Positions 28,005 through 37,641 of a DNA stretch of 64,000 bases are shown in pieces. The position numbers and the translations under genes are program-made. The stretch comes from Cupriavidus sp. WGlv3 (lineage in GTDB: Bacteria > Pseudomonadota > Gammaproteobacteria > Burkholderiales > Burkholderiaceae), in contig NZ_JALHRX010000020.1 in the NCBI RefSeq assembly GCF_023952475.1, positions 1-64,000 on the forward strand. Reading direction: 5' to 3'. The stretch's first letter is position 1. Every line of letters begins with the position of its first letter. The notes beneath the pieces are model-generated. The model saw nothing but the letters and a program-made list of their open reading frames with translations, made no database searches and was not told the origin of the DNA.

Positions 28005-28532
28005 ATGCCACCCCGGTCCCTGCCCCGCCGTCAGCTCGTCCTCTTTTGCATAGCCGCCGCCCTGCTCGGCGCCTGTGCCACGCTGCAGCCGGAGCAGACC
28101 GGCCAGCAGATGATAGGCAGCCCTGAAAGTGCGGTGCGCCAGACTTTCGGCCCACCCAGCGAGACCCACCGCCTGGCCGACGGCACCACCCGCTGGCTGT
28201 GGTCGCGGCAACCCTTCGGCCATGAGGTCTACGCCGCCGACTTCGACGCCGCGGGCAGGCTGACCCGCTACCGCCAGATGCTGACCGAGGCCGAGATCTA
28301 TCGCGCCCAGGTCGGGGTCTGGACCAAGCAGGACGTGCAGCAGCACTTCGGCCTGCCGCGCGAGCCGGTGCAGTATTACCCGCTGATGCAGCGCGAAGCC
28401 TGGTCCTGGCGCATGTACAAGGACGGCCTGCAGACGGCGCACTTCAGCTGCTACTTCGACAACGCCGGCGTGCTGCGCCAGACCATGATCATCGTCGATC
28501 CGCTTGGCGGCGACGCGCGCCGCGCGCGCTGA
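28005..28532 (+). CDS. Lipoprotein with SmpA/BamE-like repeats
   Basis: A 175-residue lipoprotein (AALLGACATL lipobox). It has two segments that look like BamE/SmpA-type folds: MIGSPESAVRQTFGPPSETHRLADGTTRWLWSR split by a turn, and WTKQDVQQHFGLPREPVQYYPLM. Each pairs a helix with a short GxP turn followed by aromatic strands. The start at 28005 has AGGAG seven bases upstream; an upstream in-frame ATG at 27990 lacks one. Probably a periplasm-facing envelope protein; no specific function is assigned. Confidence 0.7.
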   Translation: MPPRSLPRRQLVLFCIAAALLGACATLQPEQTGQQMIGSPESAVRQTFGPPSETHRLADGTTRWLWSRQPFGHEVYAADFDAAGRLTRYRQMLTEAEIYRAQVGVWTKQDVQQHFGLPREPVQYYPLMQREAWSWRMYKDGLQTAHFSCYFDNAGVLRQTMIIVDPLGGDARRAR

Positions 28533-28643
28533 CGCTACCGCTGAAGCAGCCGCCGGTGCCAATGCCGGCAGCAGGGCCTCCCCGGCCCCGCCACCGTTTT
28601 GCGCGCAGAATGGAGGCGATGCGGCAATGCCCGCCAACCCTCC

Positions 28644-29870
28644 ATGCGGAAAACCAACGTGACCACAGCCATCCTGCTCGAGAACATCCACCAGAGCGCC
28701 AACGCCCGGCTGGCCGAAGCCGGCCTGCAGGTCGAGCGCCGCACCGGCGCGCTGGCCGGTGCGGAACTGCGCCAGGTGCTGGCCGATCATGACGTGATCG
28801 GCATCCGCTCTGCCACGCACCTGCGCGGGGACGATATCCGCAGCGCGCCCGGACTGCTCTCGATCGGCTGCTTCTGCATCGGCACCTCGCAGGTCGACCT
28901 CGACGCCGCCACCGCCGCCGGCATCCCGGTCTTCAACGCGCCCTTTTCCAACACCCGTTCGGTGGCCGAGCTGGTGGTCGCCGAAGCGGTGATGCTGCTG
29001 CGCCGGATCCCCGAGAAGAACACGCTGGCGCATGCCGGCAAATGGGCCAAGGGTGCCGCCGGCGCGTTCGAGACGCGCGGCAAGACCATCGCCATCGTCG
29101 GCTACGGCAATATCGGCTCGCAGGTAGGCGTGCTGGCCGAATCGATGGGCATGCGCGTGGTCTACTACGATGTGCTCGCGCGGCTCTCGCACGGTTCGGC
29201 CCGCGCCGCGGGCTCGCTCGAAGAAGCGGTGTCGCAGGCCGAGGTGGTGACGCTGCACGTGCCGGCCACGCCGCGCACGCGCAACATGATCGATGCCAGC
29301 ATCCTGGCGGCGTTCAAACCCGGCGCGATCCTGATCAATGCCTCGCGCGGCAGCGTGGTCGACATCGCCGCGCTGGCCGCGGCGCTGCGCGAGAAGCGGC
29401 TGGGCGGCGCGGCCATCGACGTGTTCCCGGAAGAGCCCAAGACCAACCAGGATCCCTTCACCAGCGAGCTGCAGAACCTGCCCAACGTGCTGCTGACCCC
29501 GCACGTCGGCGGCAGCACCGAGGAAGCGCAGGAGAACATCGGCACCGAGGTCGCGGCCAAGCTCGCGCACTTCCTGGCCACCGGCGGCACCATCGGCGCG
29601 GTCAACTTTCCCGAGGTCGACCCCGGTCCGCTGCATGCGCCGGCGCGGCTGCTCAACGTGCACGGCAACGCGCCCGGCGCGCTGGCGGCGCTGAACACGC
29701 TGCTGGCGCAGGAAGGCGTGAACATCACCGGCCAGCATCTGCAGACGCGCGGCCACACCGGCTACGTGGTCACCGACCTCGACCGCGCGCCATCCGAACA
29801 GCTGATGCAGGCGCTGCAGACCCACGCCGGCTTCGCGCGCTCGCGGCTGATCCTGCGCGGGGCGGCTTAG
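28644..29870 (+). CDS. serA: D-3-phosphoglycerate dehydrogenase (SerA type, ACT domain)
   Basis: A 408-residue D-isomer 2-hydroxyacid dehydrogenase close in size and layout to E. coli SerA (410). It catalyses the first step of serine synthesis, 3-phosphoglycerate to 3-phosphohydroxypyruvate. The N-terminal LLENIHQSANARLAEAG, the NAD motif GYGNIGSQVGVLAESMG (about 160), the catalytic region INASRGSVVDIAAL, and HVGGSTEEAQENIG are present. A C-terminal ACT domain (about 335-408) indicates serine feedback. ATG at 28644 or the nearby GTG at 28659 could be the start. A terminator follows. Other 2-hydroxyacids remain possible substrates. Confidence 0.82.
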   Translation: MRKTNVTTAILLENIHQSANARLAEAGLQVERRTGALAGAELRQVLADHDVIGIRSATHLRGDDIRSAPGLLSIGCFCIGTSQVDLDAATAAGIPVFNAPFSNTRSVAELVVAEAVMLLRRIPEKNTLAHAGKWAKGAAGAFETRGKTIAIVGYGNIGSQVGVLAESMGMRVVYYDVLARLSHGSARAAGSLEEAVSQAEVVTLHVPATPRTRNMIDASILAAFKPGAILINASRGSVVDIAALAAALREKRLGGAAIDVFPEEPKTNQDPFTSELQNLPNVLLTPHVGGSTEEAQENIGTEVAAKLAHFLATGGTIGAVNFPEVDPGPLHAPARLLNVHGNAPGALAALNTLLAQEGVNITGQHLQTRGHTGYVVTDLDRAPSEQLMQALQTHAGFARSRLILRGAA

Positions 29871-29881
29871 CCTCGACCAAA

Positions 29882-29928
29882 ACCGTGGGCCATGGCCGCG
29901 GACCATGGCCACGGTCCCACCCCTTTTT
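29882..29928 (+). terminator. Rho-independent terminator after serA
   Basis: Arms ACCGTGG and CCATGG (29882-29895) pair with CCATGG and CACGGT (29903-29915) around CCGCGGA; a T-run follows at 29924-29928. The eight-base gap between stem and T-run weakens it somewhat. Confidence 0.55.
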
Positions 29929-30077
29929 AATCTCCACCAAACTGTCTGAAATTCCAAAAATGCTCTGAAGCAGGGGCTATGCTGAATGCAGCCCACACGC
30001 GCATTGGTGGGCCTGCACGGTACGCGATGACAATGGCGGCCCGCGTCGGCGCCGCACCAACAATCGTGAGGTCAGAC

Positions 30078-30422
30078 ATGTCGCTTGAACGGAGCAGGAA
30101 GGCCGCCGCCCTGGTCGGGCGGCTGGCCGCAGCCACGCTGCTGGTAACCGCGGGGATCGGCAGCGCGGCAGCGCAAACCGGCACCATTACGTTCCTCGGT
30201 GCCATCACCAGCCCCTCATGCGGTTTCCGCGCGTCCGCCGGACTGGTACAGGCGAGTTGCCAGCAACCATCGGGCCGCATCGTCTCGGCGCCCTTCGCCG
30301 TGGCGCCGCACCATCCGGCAGGACCGACGCGCATCGGCGCGGCCAGGCTGGAAGTGCAACCGGCGCTCGCCGGCGAGCGCGGCGCGGTGCCCGCCTACCT
30401 GGTCGTAGTGACCTATCACTAG
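30078..30422 (+). CDS. Small secreted protein with fimbrillin-like motif
   Basis: A 114-residue protein with a signal peptide (about 1-35, ending SAAAQ). The mature part begins TGTITFLGAITSPSCGF, close to the first strand of type 1 fimbrial subunits (GxIxFxGxIxxxxC), with a second Cys about 15 residues later. There are no chaperone or usher genes nearby, and the protein is shorter than normal pilins (about 150 mature residues). I call it an orphan pilin-like or adhesin-like secreted protein; function unknown. The start at 30078 was chosen for the signal peptide. Confidence 0.55.
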   Translation: MSLERSRKAAALVGRLAAATLLVTAGIGSAAAQTGTITFLGAITSPSCGFRASAGLVQASCQQPSGRIVSAPFAVAPHHPAGPTRIGAARLEVQPALAGERGAVPAYLVVVTYH

Positions 30423-30476
30423 ATGACATATCCGGCCGGGACTGCACGCTCCCGGCTAACGCAATCGGGGGATCGC

Positions 30477-30524
30477 GCAGCCAGCGTTGCGGCCCATGCC
30501 GCATCTCGTGCCCCCGCTGGCTGC
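30477..30524. other. Long-loop inverted repeat before nap promoter
   Basis: GCAGCCAGCG (30477-30486) and CGCTGGCTGC (30515-30524) are perfect 10-bp inverted copies separated by 28 bp. It lies after the secreted-protein gene and before the nap promoter. It may end upstream transcription; no T-run is present. Confidence 0.35.
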
Positions 30525-30542
30525 GGCGTCGCGAGTGCAGTC

Positions 30543-30571
30543 TTGACACCTTCGCATGGGCTTCCTTTAAT
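30543..30571 (+). promoter_or_regulatory. Sigma-70 promoter for the nap-ccm operon
   Basis: TTGACA (30543-30548), a 17-bp spacer and TTTAAT (30566-30571) give a strong housekeeping promoter about 55 bp before napE. No FNR-type TTGAT-N4-ATCAA site was seen, consistent with nap systems expressed with oxygen present. Confidence 0.7.
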
Positions 30572-30626
30572 GGTGTAACGGATCGGGCCACGCCTAATCC
30601 CTTTCTTCCGAGGACGTCAACCTGCG

Positions 30627-30791
30627 ATGGAAACCGGTGACACCCACGATCCGCAACGCAAGCAAGAAGAACTGCGCAGTTTCCTTTTCCTGACCGCCGT
30701 CATGGTGCCGGTGTTGTCCGTCATCATCGTCGCGGGCTATGGGTTCATTGTCTGGATGACCCAGCTGATCAGCGGACCGCCGTCCCACTAG
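30627..30791 (+). CDS. napE: NapE, small membrane protein of periplasmic nitrate reductase
   Basis: A 54-residue protein with one transmembrane helix (LFLTAVMVPVLSVIIVAGYGFIVWM split across residues 20-44) after a polar N terminus containing KQEELRSF. Size, helix and position before napD match NapE of Paracoccus and Cupriavidus. Its role is undefined but it accompanies respiratory Nap operons. The coding region is 55 codons including stop. Confidence 0.85.
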   Translation: METGDTHDPQRKQEELRSFLFLTAVMVPVLSVIIVAGYGFIVWMTQLISGPPSH

Positions 30792-30899
30792 GCGCGGCCC
30801 GTGCAGGTCCGGTGCGGCAGGCTCGCCGCGGCCGGGGCATTTGACTGATAAAAACAAGCTGCAGCACAGACTGAAACGGCATCGAACCGGAGCTTGCGC

Positions 30900-31226
30900 A
30901 TGCCCGCAGCAAGACGTGCCATCCCCATCCAGCCGTTGCCGGCGAACGCAGAGTGGCATATTGCCGGCATCGTCGTGCATGCCATGCCCGACCGCCTGCC
31001 CCAGGTTCGCGCCGCGATCGACGCGATCACCGGCGCCGAAGTCCACGCCGCCAGCGACGCCGGCAAGCTCGTGGTCACCATCGAAGCCCCCACCTCGCGC
31101 GCCATCGCCGCGCACCTTACCTACCTCCACCAGCTCCCCGGCGTGCTCTCTGCCGCGCTTGTCTACCAGCACAACGAAGACGCCGACGCCATGAGCGAGA
31201 CCATCCACGAGGAGGGCGCAAGATGA
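30900..31226 (+). CDS. napD: NapD, cytoplasmic chaperone for NapA
   Basis: A 108-residue NapD, which binds the twin-arginine signal of NapA and helps maturation before export. The ferredoxin-like fold core [22 protein letters not shown] and [14 protein letters not shown] are typical. The ATG at 30900 follows GGAG; a TTG at 30894 is in frame. The stop overlaps the napA start (ATGA). Confidence 0.9.
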   Translation: MPAARRAIPIQPLPANAEWHIAGIVVHAMPDRLPQVRAAIDAITGAEVHAASDAGKLVVTIEAPTSRAIAAHLTYLHQLPGVLSAALVYQHNEDADAMSETIHEEGAR

Positions 31227-33718
31227 ACATCTCCCGCCGCGATTTCATCAAGCAGACCGCCGTCGCCGCGACGGCTTCGGTGGCCGGCGTCACGCTGCCG
31301 GCCGGCGCCGCCAACTTTGTCACGGACAGCGAAGTGACCAAGCTGAAATGGTCCAAGGCGCCGTGCCGCTTCTGCGGCACCGGCTGCGGGGTCACGGTGG
31401 CGGTCAGGGACAACAAGGTCGTGGCCACGAACGGCGACCCGCAGGCCGAGGTCAACAAGGGCCTGAACTGCGTCAAGGGCTACTTCCTGTCGAAGATCAT
31501 GTACGGCCAGGACCGGCTCACCAAGCCCTTGCTGCGCATGAAGAACGGCAAGTACGACAAGAACGGCGAATTCGCCCCGGTCACCTGGGAACGCGCCTTC
31601 GACGAGATGGAACTGCAGTTCAAGCGCGTGCTGAAGGAAAAAGGCCCGACCGCGGTGGGCATGTTCGGCTCGGGCCAGTGGACCGTGTGGGAAGGCTATG
31701 CCGCGTCCAAGCTGTACAAGGCCGGATTCCGCTCCAACAACATCGACCCCAATGCACGCCACTGCATGGCATCGGCCGTGCAGGGCTTCATGCGCACCTT
31801 CGGCATGGACGAGCCGATGGGCTGCTATGACGACTTCGAGGCCGCCGACGCCTTCGTGCTGTGGGGCTCGAACATGGCGGAGATGCACCCGATCCTGTGG
31901 ACCCGCATCACCGACCGCCGCCTGAGCCACCCGAAGACGCGCGTGGCGGTGCTGTCCACCTTCACGCACCGCTCGTTCGACCTGGCGGACATCCCGGTCA
32001 TCTTCAAGCCCCAGACCGACCTGGCGATGATGAACTACATCGCCCACTACATCATCAAGAACAACAAGGTCAACAAGGACTTCGTCAACAAGCACACGGT
32101 CTTCAAGGAAGGCGTGACCAACATCGGCTACGGCCTGCGTCCGGAGCATCCGCTGCAGAAGGCGGCCAAGAATGCGGCCGATCCCGGCGCCTCGCGCCCG
32201 ATCACGTTCGATGACTTCGCGCGCTTCGTGGCCAAGTACGATGCCGATACCGTCAGCAAGCTGTCCGGCGTGCCCAAGGCCAAGCTCGACCAGCTCGCCG
32301 AGCTCTATGCCGATCCCAACATCAAGGTGATGTCGCTGTGGACCATGGGCTTCAACCAGCATACGCGCGGCAGCTGGGCCAACAACATGGTCTACAACCT
32401 GCACCTGCTGACCGGCAAGATCTCCACGCCGGGCAACAGCCCGTTCTCGCTGACCGGGCAGCCGTCGGCGTGCGGCACCGCGCGCGAGGTGGGCACCTTC
32501 TCGCACCGGCTGCCGGCCGACATGGTGGTGACCAATCCCAAGCACCGCGAAGAAGCCGAGCGCATCTGGAAGCTGCCGCCGGGCACCATTCCCGACAAGC
32601 CGGGCTACCACGCCGTGCTGCAGAACCGCATGCTCAAGGATGGCAAGCTCAATGCGTACTGGGTGCAGGTCAACAACAACATGCAGGCGGCGGCCAACCT
32701 GATGGAAGAGGGCTTGCCGGGCTACCGCAATCCCGCCAACTTCATCGTGGTGTCGGATGCCTACCCCACCGTCACCGCGCTGGCGGCGGACCTGATCCTG
32801 CCGAGCGCGATGTGGGTCGAGAAGGAAGGCGCCTACGGCAATGCCGAGCGCCGCACGCAGTTCTGGCACCAGCTGGTCGATGCGCCGGGCGAGGCGCGCT
32901 CCGACCTGTGGCAGCTGATGGAGTTTTCCAAGCGCTTCAAGGTCGAGGACGTCTGGCCCGCCGACCTGATCGCGAAGAAGCCGGAATACCGTGGCAAGAC
33001 CCTGTTCGACGTGCTCTACCGCAACGGGCAGGTCGACAAGTTCCCGCTCAAGGAAGCCAGCACCGAGTACAACAACGCCGAGGCCAAGGCCTTCGGTTTC
33101 TACGTGCAGAAGGGGCTGTTCGAGGAATACGCCACCTTTGGCCGCGGCCATGGCCACGACCTGGCGCCGTTCGACGCCTACCATGAGGCGCGCGGCCTGC
33201 GCTGGCCGGTAGTCAACGGCAAGGAAACCCGCTGGCGCTACCGCGAAGGCAGCGATCCCTATGTGAAGGCCGGCACCGGCTACCAGTTCTATGGCAACCC
33301 CGACGGCAAGGCGGTGATTTTCGCGCTGCCCTACGAGCCGCCCGCCGAGTCGCCCGACAAGGAATATCCGTACTGGCTGGTCACCGGCCGCGTGCTGGAG
33401 CACTGGCATTCCGGCTCGATGACGCGGCGCGTGCCCGAGCTGTATCGCGCCTTCCCCAACGCGGTGGTGTTCATGCACCCGGAGGACGCCAAGGCCATGG
33501 GCCTGCGCCGCGGCGTGGAAGTGGAAGTGGTGTCGCGGCGCGGGCGCATGCGCTCGCGCCTGGAGACCCGCGGACGCGACGCGCCGCCGCGCGGGCTGGT
33601 GTTCGTGCCGTGGTTCGATGCCAGCCAGCTGATCAACAAGGTGACGCTGGACGCCACCTGCCCGATCTCGCTGCAGACCGACTTCAAGAAGTGCGCGGTC
33701 AAGATCGTCAAGGTCTAG
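31223..33718 (+). CDS. napA: NapA, periplasmic nitrate reductase catalytic subunit
   Basis: An 831-residue molybdenum enzyme reducing nitrate to nitrite in the periplasm. The twin-arginine signal is SRRDFIK. One [4Fe-4S] cluster is bound by Cys48, Cys51, Cys55 and Cys83 (CRFCGTGCG and LNCVKG). The molybdenum is held by Cys181 in [10 protein letters not shown] with two pyranopterin cofactors. Length matches Cupriavidus NapA. It receives electrons from NapB and NapC encoded just downstream. Confidence 0.96.
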   Translation: MNISRRDFIKQTAVAATASVAGVTLPAGAANFVTDSEVTKLKWSKAPCRFCGTGCGVTVAVRDNKVVATNGDPQAEVNKGLNCVKGYFLSKIMYGQDRLTKPLLRMKNGKYDKNGEFAPVTWERAFDEMELQFKRVLKEKGPTAVGMFGSGQWTVWEGYAASKLYKAGFRSNNIDPNARHCMASAVQGFMRTFGMDEPMGCYDDFEAADAFVLWGSNMAEMHPILWTRITDRRLSHPKTRVAVLSTFTHRSFDLADIPVIFKPQTDLAMMNYIAHYIIKNNKVNKDFVNKHTVFKEGVTNIGYGLRPEHPLQKAAKNAADPGASRPITFDDFARFVAKYDADTVSKLSGVPKAKLDQLAELYADPNIKVMSLWTMGFNQHTRGSWANNMVYNLHLLTGKISTPGNSPFSLTGQPSACGTAREVGTFSHRLPADMVVTNPKHREEAERIWKLPPGTIPDKPGYHAVLQNRMLKDGKLNAYWVQVNNNMQAAANLMEEGLPGYRNPANFIVVSDAYPTVTALAADLILPSAMWVEKEGAYGNAERRTQFWHQLVDAPGEARSDLWQLMEFSKRFKVEDVWPADLIAKKPEYRGKTLFDVLYRNGQVDKFPLKEASTEYNNAEAKAFGFYVQKGLFEEYATFGRGHGHDLAPFDAYHEARGLRWPVVNGKETRWRYREGSDPYVKAGTGYQFYGNPDGKAVIFALPYEPPAESPDKEYPYWLVTGRVLEHWHSGSMTRRVPELYRAFPNAVVFMHPEDAKAMGLRRGVEVEVVSRRGRMRSRLETRGRDAPPRGLVFVPWFDASQLINKVTLDATCPISLQTDFKKCAVKIVKV

Positions 33719-33744
33719 CGCGGCCGATACAACAGGGAGACGCC

Positions 33745-34287
33745 ATGAAACCGAGTCGATCCTGGCTGCCACTGCTGGCCTTGCTCACGCTGCTGCTGGC
33801 GCTGCTGGCGGCATTGCCGCTGCCGGCACGCGCACAGCAGCCACAGCAGCCACAGCAGCAGCAAGGGCTGGTCGATGCCATGCGCGGCAACACCCCCATC
33901 GGCAACGAGACCAAGGCGCCGATCATGTACCCGACCGAGAACAAGGACATCCGCCGCAACCGCAACTACACCATGCAGCCGCCGACGATCCCGCACAAGA
34001 TCGACGGCTACCAGGTCGACAAGGACTTCAACCGCTGCATGTTCTGCCACGCGCGCACCCGCACCGAAGAAACGCAGGCGATCCCGGTCAGCATCACGCA
34101 CTACATGGACCGCGACAACAACGTGCTGGCCGAGGTGTCGCCGCGCCGCTATTTCTGCACGCAGTGCCATGTGCCGCAGGCGGACGCCAAGCCGCTGGTG
34201 GGCAATAGCTTCATCGATGTCGAGCAGATGCTCAAGCGCAAGCCCGGCGCAAAAGGAGCCGCCGACACCAAGGGAGCGGCCAAATAA
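33745..34287 (+). CDS. napB: NapB, diheme cytochrome c subunit
   Basis: A 180-residue periplasmic diheme cytochrome that passes electrons to NapA. Signal peptide 1-30 (LPLPARA) is followed by a Gln/Pro-rich stretch; hemes are at CMFCH (Cys98-His102) and CTQCH (Cys138-His142). The conserved NRNYTMQPPTIPHKIDGY segment before the first heme is present. Confidence 0.95.
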   Translation: MKPSRSWLPLLALLTLLLALLAALPLPARAQQPQQPQQQQGLVDAMRGNTPIGNETKAPIMYPTENKDIRRNRNYTMQPPTIPHKIDGYQVDKDFNRCMFCHARTRTEETQAIPVSITHYMDRDNNVLAEVSPRRYFCTQCHVPQADAKPLVGNSFIDVEQMLKRKPGAKGAADTKGAAK

Positions 34288-34336
34288 GGGAGCGACCCGA
34301 TAGCAGCGCCCGGCCCCGACAACAACCTCATAGCGG

Positions 34337-34933
34337 ATGCGCGCCATGCTCGACCTGTTCAAGCGCTACTGGCGGACCATTAACCGGCCCAGCGCATATT
34401 TCAGCCTGGGCTTCCTGACGCTGGGCGGCTTTATCGCCGGCGTGGTGTTCTGGGGCGCGTTCAACACCGCGCTGGAACTGACCAACACCGAGCAGTTCTG
34501 CACCGGCTGCCACGAGATGCGCGACAACGTCTACCAGGAACTGCAGGGCACCATCCACTTCACCAACCGCAGTGGCGTGCGCGCCAAATGCTCGGACTGC
34601 CACGTGCCGCACAACTGGACCGACAAGATGGCGCGCAAGATGCAGGCGTCCAAGGAGGTCTGGGCCAAGGTCTTCGGCACCGTCGACACGCGCGAGAAGT
34701 TCCAGGCGCACCGGCTCACGCTGGCGCAGCACGAATGGGCCCGCTTCAAGGCCAACGATTCGCTGGAATGCCGCAACTGCCATGACTACCAGTCGATGGA
34801 CTTCACGCGCCAGAGCCCGCGCGCGCAGGCCATGCACTCGACCTACCTGGCCAACAAGGAAAAGACCTGCATCGACTGCCACAAGGGGATCGCGCACCAC
34901 CTTCCGGACGTATCCAAGGCCGAGGAGAAATGA
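34337..34933 (+). CDS. napC: NapC, tetraheme quinol dehydrogenase
   Basis: A 198-residue membrane-anchored NapC/NirT protein that takes electrons from quinol to NapB. One N-terminal transmembrane helix (about 21-45), then four heme sites CTGCH, CSDCH, CRNCH and CIDCH at residues 55, 85, 145 and 178. Start at 34337 or 34346; both give the same topology. There are no napF, napG or napH genes, so NapC is the only quinol link here. Confidence 0.94.
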   Translation: MRAMLDLFKRYWRTINRPSAYFSLGFLTLGGFIAGVVFWGAFNTALELTNTEQFCTGCHEMRDNVYQELQGTIHFTNRSGVRAKCSDCHVPHNWTDKMARKMQASKEVWAKVFGTVDTREKFQAHRLTLAQHEWARFKANDSLECRNCHDYQSMDFTRQSPRAQAMHSTYLANKEKTCIDCHKGIAHHLPDVSKAEEK

Positions 34934-34936
34934 CGC

Positions 34937-35587
34937 GTGCTGCCACCCGCCGCCCGGCCCGGTTCGATCCCTCCCGCGCTGAGCGGTGAAGGGCTCGGGC
35001 TGTCGCGCGCCGGCCGCCCGGTGCTGCGCGGCATCGACCTGGCGCTGTCGCCCGGCTGCCTGCTGCAGGTACTGGGCGCCAACGGCAGCGGCAAGACCAG
35101 CCTGCTGCGCGTGCTGTGCGGCCTCGCCGTGCCGGACCAGGGCACGCTGCACTGGCACGGCCGGCCGCTGCGCGCCGGCGATCCTGCCTACCTGCAAGCA
35201 CTTGCCTATGTCGGCCATGCCAATGGCATCGACCCGGACCTGAGCCCGGCTGAAAACCTGCGCTTTGCCGCGCGCATGGCCGGCAGCGATGCGGCCGGCG
35301 CGGTCGCGAATGCCCTGGCCGCGCAGGCGCTGGAGCGTGTCGCGCACACACCGGTGCGCGCGCTGTCGCAAGGGCAGCGGCGGCGCGTGGCGCTGGCGCG
35401 CCTGTCGCTGGCGCGGCGCGCGCTGTGGCTGCTCGACGAACCGGTGGCCGCGCTGGATGCCGACGCCTGCGCGCGCTTCGACGCACAGCTCGACGCGCAT
35501 CTGGCAGCGGGCGGCATGGCCGTGATCGCCACCCACCAGCTGCTGCGCGCCGGCGGCACGGTGCTGTGGCTGGGGGCGGCGGCATGA
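34937..35587 (+). CDS. ccmA: CcmA, heme exporter ATPase
   Basis: A 216-residue ABC ATPase of cytochrome c maturation system I, which releases holo-CcmE from CcmC. Walker A is GANGSGKTS, signature ALSQGQRRRVALARL, Walker B LWLLDEPVAALD, and H-loop IATHQ. The only sensible start is GTG at 34937, nine bases after GAGGAG and four after the napC stop, so nap and ccm are one transcription unit. Confidence 0.9.
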   Translation: MLPPAARPGSIPPALSGEGLGLSRAGRPVLRGIDLALSPGCLLQVLGANGSGKTSLLRVLCGLAVPDQGTLHWHGRPLRAGDPAYLQALAYVGHANGIDPDLSPAENLRFAARMAGSDAAGAVANALAAQALERVAHTPVRALSQGQRRRVALARLSLARRALWLLDEPVAALDADACARFDAQLDAHLAAGGMAVIATHQLLRAGGTVLWLGAAA

Positions 35588-36261
35588 CCCGCACCCTGGC
35601 CGCCATCGTCGCGCACGACGTGTCGCTGTCCTGGCGCCGGCGTGGCAGCCTGCTCGGCAGCGTGGTGTTCTTTGTCATCGCGGCGAGCCTGTTCCCGCTG
35701 GCGATCGGTCCCGAGCCGCAGCAGTTGCGCGCGCTGGCGCCCGGGATCCTGTGGGTCACGGCGCTGCTGGCGTCGATGCTGTCGCTGTCGCGGCTGTTTG
35801 CGCAGGAGCACGCGGATGGCAGCCTCGACCAGCTGCTGCTGTCGCCGCATCCGCTGGCGCTGCTGGTGCTGGCCAAGATCGCCGCGCACTGGCTGACCAG
35901 CGGCCTGCCGCTGTTGCTGCTGACGCCGTTGCTGGCGCAGCAGTACGGGCTGCCGTGGAGTGCATCGCTGCTGCTGTCGGCCTCGCTGCTGGTCGGCACG
36001 CCGGCGCTTTCCCTGATCGGCGCGGTGGGCGCCGCGCTGACGCTGGGCGTGCGCGGCGGCGCGGTGCTGCTGTGCATCCTGGTGCTGCCGCTGTGCGTGC
36101 CGGTGCTGGTGTTCGGCGCCAGCGCCGCGGCAGCGGCCGATGCCGGGCTCGACGTGGTGCCGCAGTTCTCGTTGCTGGGCGCGTGCCTGGCGCTGTCGCT
36201 GTTCCTGTGCCCGCTGGCCACTGCCGCGGGGCTACGCATCGCCATGGAGACGCCGGCATGA
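35584..36261 (+). CDS. ccmB: CcmB, heme exporter permease
   Basis: A 225-residue membrane protein with six hydrophobic segments, the permease of the CcmABCD complex. It contains the family segments FFVIAASLFPLAIGPE and RLFAQEHADGSLDQLLLSP. Overlaps ccmA and ccmC by ATGA at each end. Confidence 0.92.
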   Translation: MTRTLAAIVAHDVSLSWRRRGSLLGSVVFFVIAASLFPLAIGPEPQQLRALAPGILWVTALLASMLSLSRLFAQEHADGSLDQLLLSPHPLALLVLAKIAAHWLTSGLPLLLLTPLLAQQYGLPWSASLLLSASLLVGTPALSLIGAVGAALTLGVRGGAVLLCILVLPLCVPVLVFGASAAAAADAGLDVVPQFSLLGACLALSLFLCPLATAAGLRIAMETPA

Positions 36262-37028
36262 GCCAGCCGCTGCCATCGCTGCACACTGCCGGGACGCCGC
36301 GGGCGCACATCCCCTGGATGGCGTACGCGGCGCCGGTGCGGTTCTATCCGCTGGCCGGACGCATGGCGCCGTGGTTCTTCGCGGCGGCGGCGTTGTTCGC
36401 CCTCGCCGGCTTGTATGTCGGCTTTGCCCTGGCGCCCACCGACGCGCAGCAGGGCGAGGTCTACCGCATCATCTTCATCCACGTGCCGGCGGCATGGATG
36501 TCGATGTTCATCTACCTGGTCATGGCCGGCTACTGCGCGCTGGCGCTGGTGCTGCGCACGCGGCTGTCGTCGATGATGGCCTCGGCCCTGGCGCCCACCG
36601 GCGCGCTGTTCACGGCGCTGGCGCTCTGGACCGGTGCGCTGTGGGGCCAGCCCACCTGGGGCACGTGGTGGGTATGGGACGCGCGGCTGACCTCCGAGCT
36701 GATCCTGCTGTTCCTGTACCTGGGCTTTATCGCGCTGGAAGCCGCCATCGACGAGCCGCGCCGCGCCGAGCGCGCCTGCGCGGTGCTGGCGCTGGTGGGC
36801 GTGGCCAATATCCCGGTGATCTACTTCTCGGTGCAGTGGTGGAACACGCTGCACCAGGGCGCTTCGGTCAGCCTGACGGCGGCGCCGTCGATGGCCGCCA
36901 CCATGCTGGCCGGCATGCTGCTGATGACGCTGGCGTGCTGGATGTACACCATCGCCGTGGCGCTGGTGCGCGTGCGCTGCATCCTGCGCGAGCGCGGCGA
37001 GGTGCCGGTCGACGGAGAGACATCATGA
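36258..37028 (+). CDS. ccmC: CcmC, heme handling protein
   Basis: A 256-residue, six-helix protein that places heme on CcmE. It has the heme-handling WWD motif ([20 protein letters not shown]) and histidines in periplasmic loops ([17 protein letters not shown]). The start at 36258 overlaps the ccmB stop. Confidence 0.93.
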   Translation: MSQPLPSLHTAGTPRAHIPWMAYAAPVRFYPLAGRMAPWFFAAAALFALAGLYVGFALAPTDAQQGEVYRIIFIHVPAAWMSMFIYLVMAGYCALALVLRTRLSSMMASALAPTGALFTALALWTGALWGQPTWGTWWVWDARLTSELILLFLYLGFIALEAAIDEPRRAERACAVLALVGVANIPVIYFSVQWWNTLHQGASVSLTAAPSMAATMLAGMLLMTLACWMYTIAVALVRVRCILRERGEVPVDGETS

Positions 37029-37174
37029 GCTTGTCGTCGCTGCTGCCCTACGGGGCCCATGGCATTTTCATCGCTGGCGCATTCGGCATGAGCGCACTGT
37101 TGCTGGCGCTGGAACTGGTGCTGCTGGCGCGCCGCTGCCGCGCCAGCGCGCAACAGGCCGGCACGCGCCGATGA
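37025..37174 (+). CDS. ccmD: CcmD, small heme exporter subunit
   Basis: A 49-residue single-helix protein ([20 protein letters not shown]) between ccmC and ccmE, overlapping both by four bases. CcmD is needed for release of holo-CcmE from the CcmABC complex. Identification rests on size, helix and position. Confidence 0.87.
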   Translation: MSLSSLLPYGAHGIFIAGAFGMSALLLALELVLLARRCRASAQQAGTRR

Positions 37175-37641
37175 CGCCGCGCCAGCGCCGCTTCGGCATG
37201 CTCGCCGCGGCCCTGGCCTGCGGCGGCATCGCGCTGGCGCTGGTGCTCAATGCCTTCCGCTCCAACCTGGTGTTCTTCTTCAGCCCGAGCCAGGTGGCCG
37301 CGCAGGAAGCGCCGGTGGCGCGCAGCTTCCGGCTTGGCGGACTGGTCGAACCCGGCTCGATCCGGCGAGAAGGCGACGGCATGACCGTGCGCTTCGTCGT
37401 CACCGACACCGCGCGGCAGGTGCCGGTGCGCTACCGCGGCCTGCTGCCCGACCTGTTCCGCGAGGGCAAGGGCGTGGTCGCGCGCGGCAAGCTGGAAGCC
37501 GACGGCACCTTCGTCGCCAGCGAGGTGCTGGCCAAGCACGACGAGAACTACATGCCGCCCGAAGCCGCCAATGCGCTCAGGCAGGCTGAACAGGTGAACC
37601 GCCGCATGGCCGGGGCGCCGGCGCAGGGAGCGCGCCAATGA
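37171..37641 (+). CDS. ccmE: CcmE, periplasmic heme chaperone
   Basis: A 156-residue protein anchored by one N-terminal helix with an OB-fold domain. It carries heme covalently on His123 in the conserved motif AKHDENYMP (Tyr127 also conserved) and delivers it to CcmF. Overlaps ccmD and ccmF by ATGA. Confidence 0.95.
   Translation: MTPRQRRFGMLAAALACGGIALALVLNAFRSNLVFFFSPSQVAAQEAPVARSFRLGGLVEPGSIRREGDGMTVRFVVTDTARQVPVRYRGLLPDLFREGKGVVARGKLEADGTFVASEVLAKHDENYMPPEAANALRQAEQVNRRMAGAPAQGARQ

Noticed and set aside
31163-33772. Minus-strand frame of 869 codons opposite napA
   Set aside because: Antisense to NapA, whose cluster and molybdenum ligands are all in place; the composition is that of a shadow frame.
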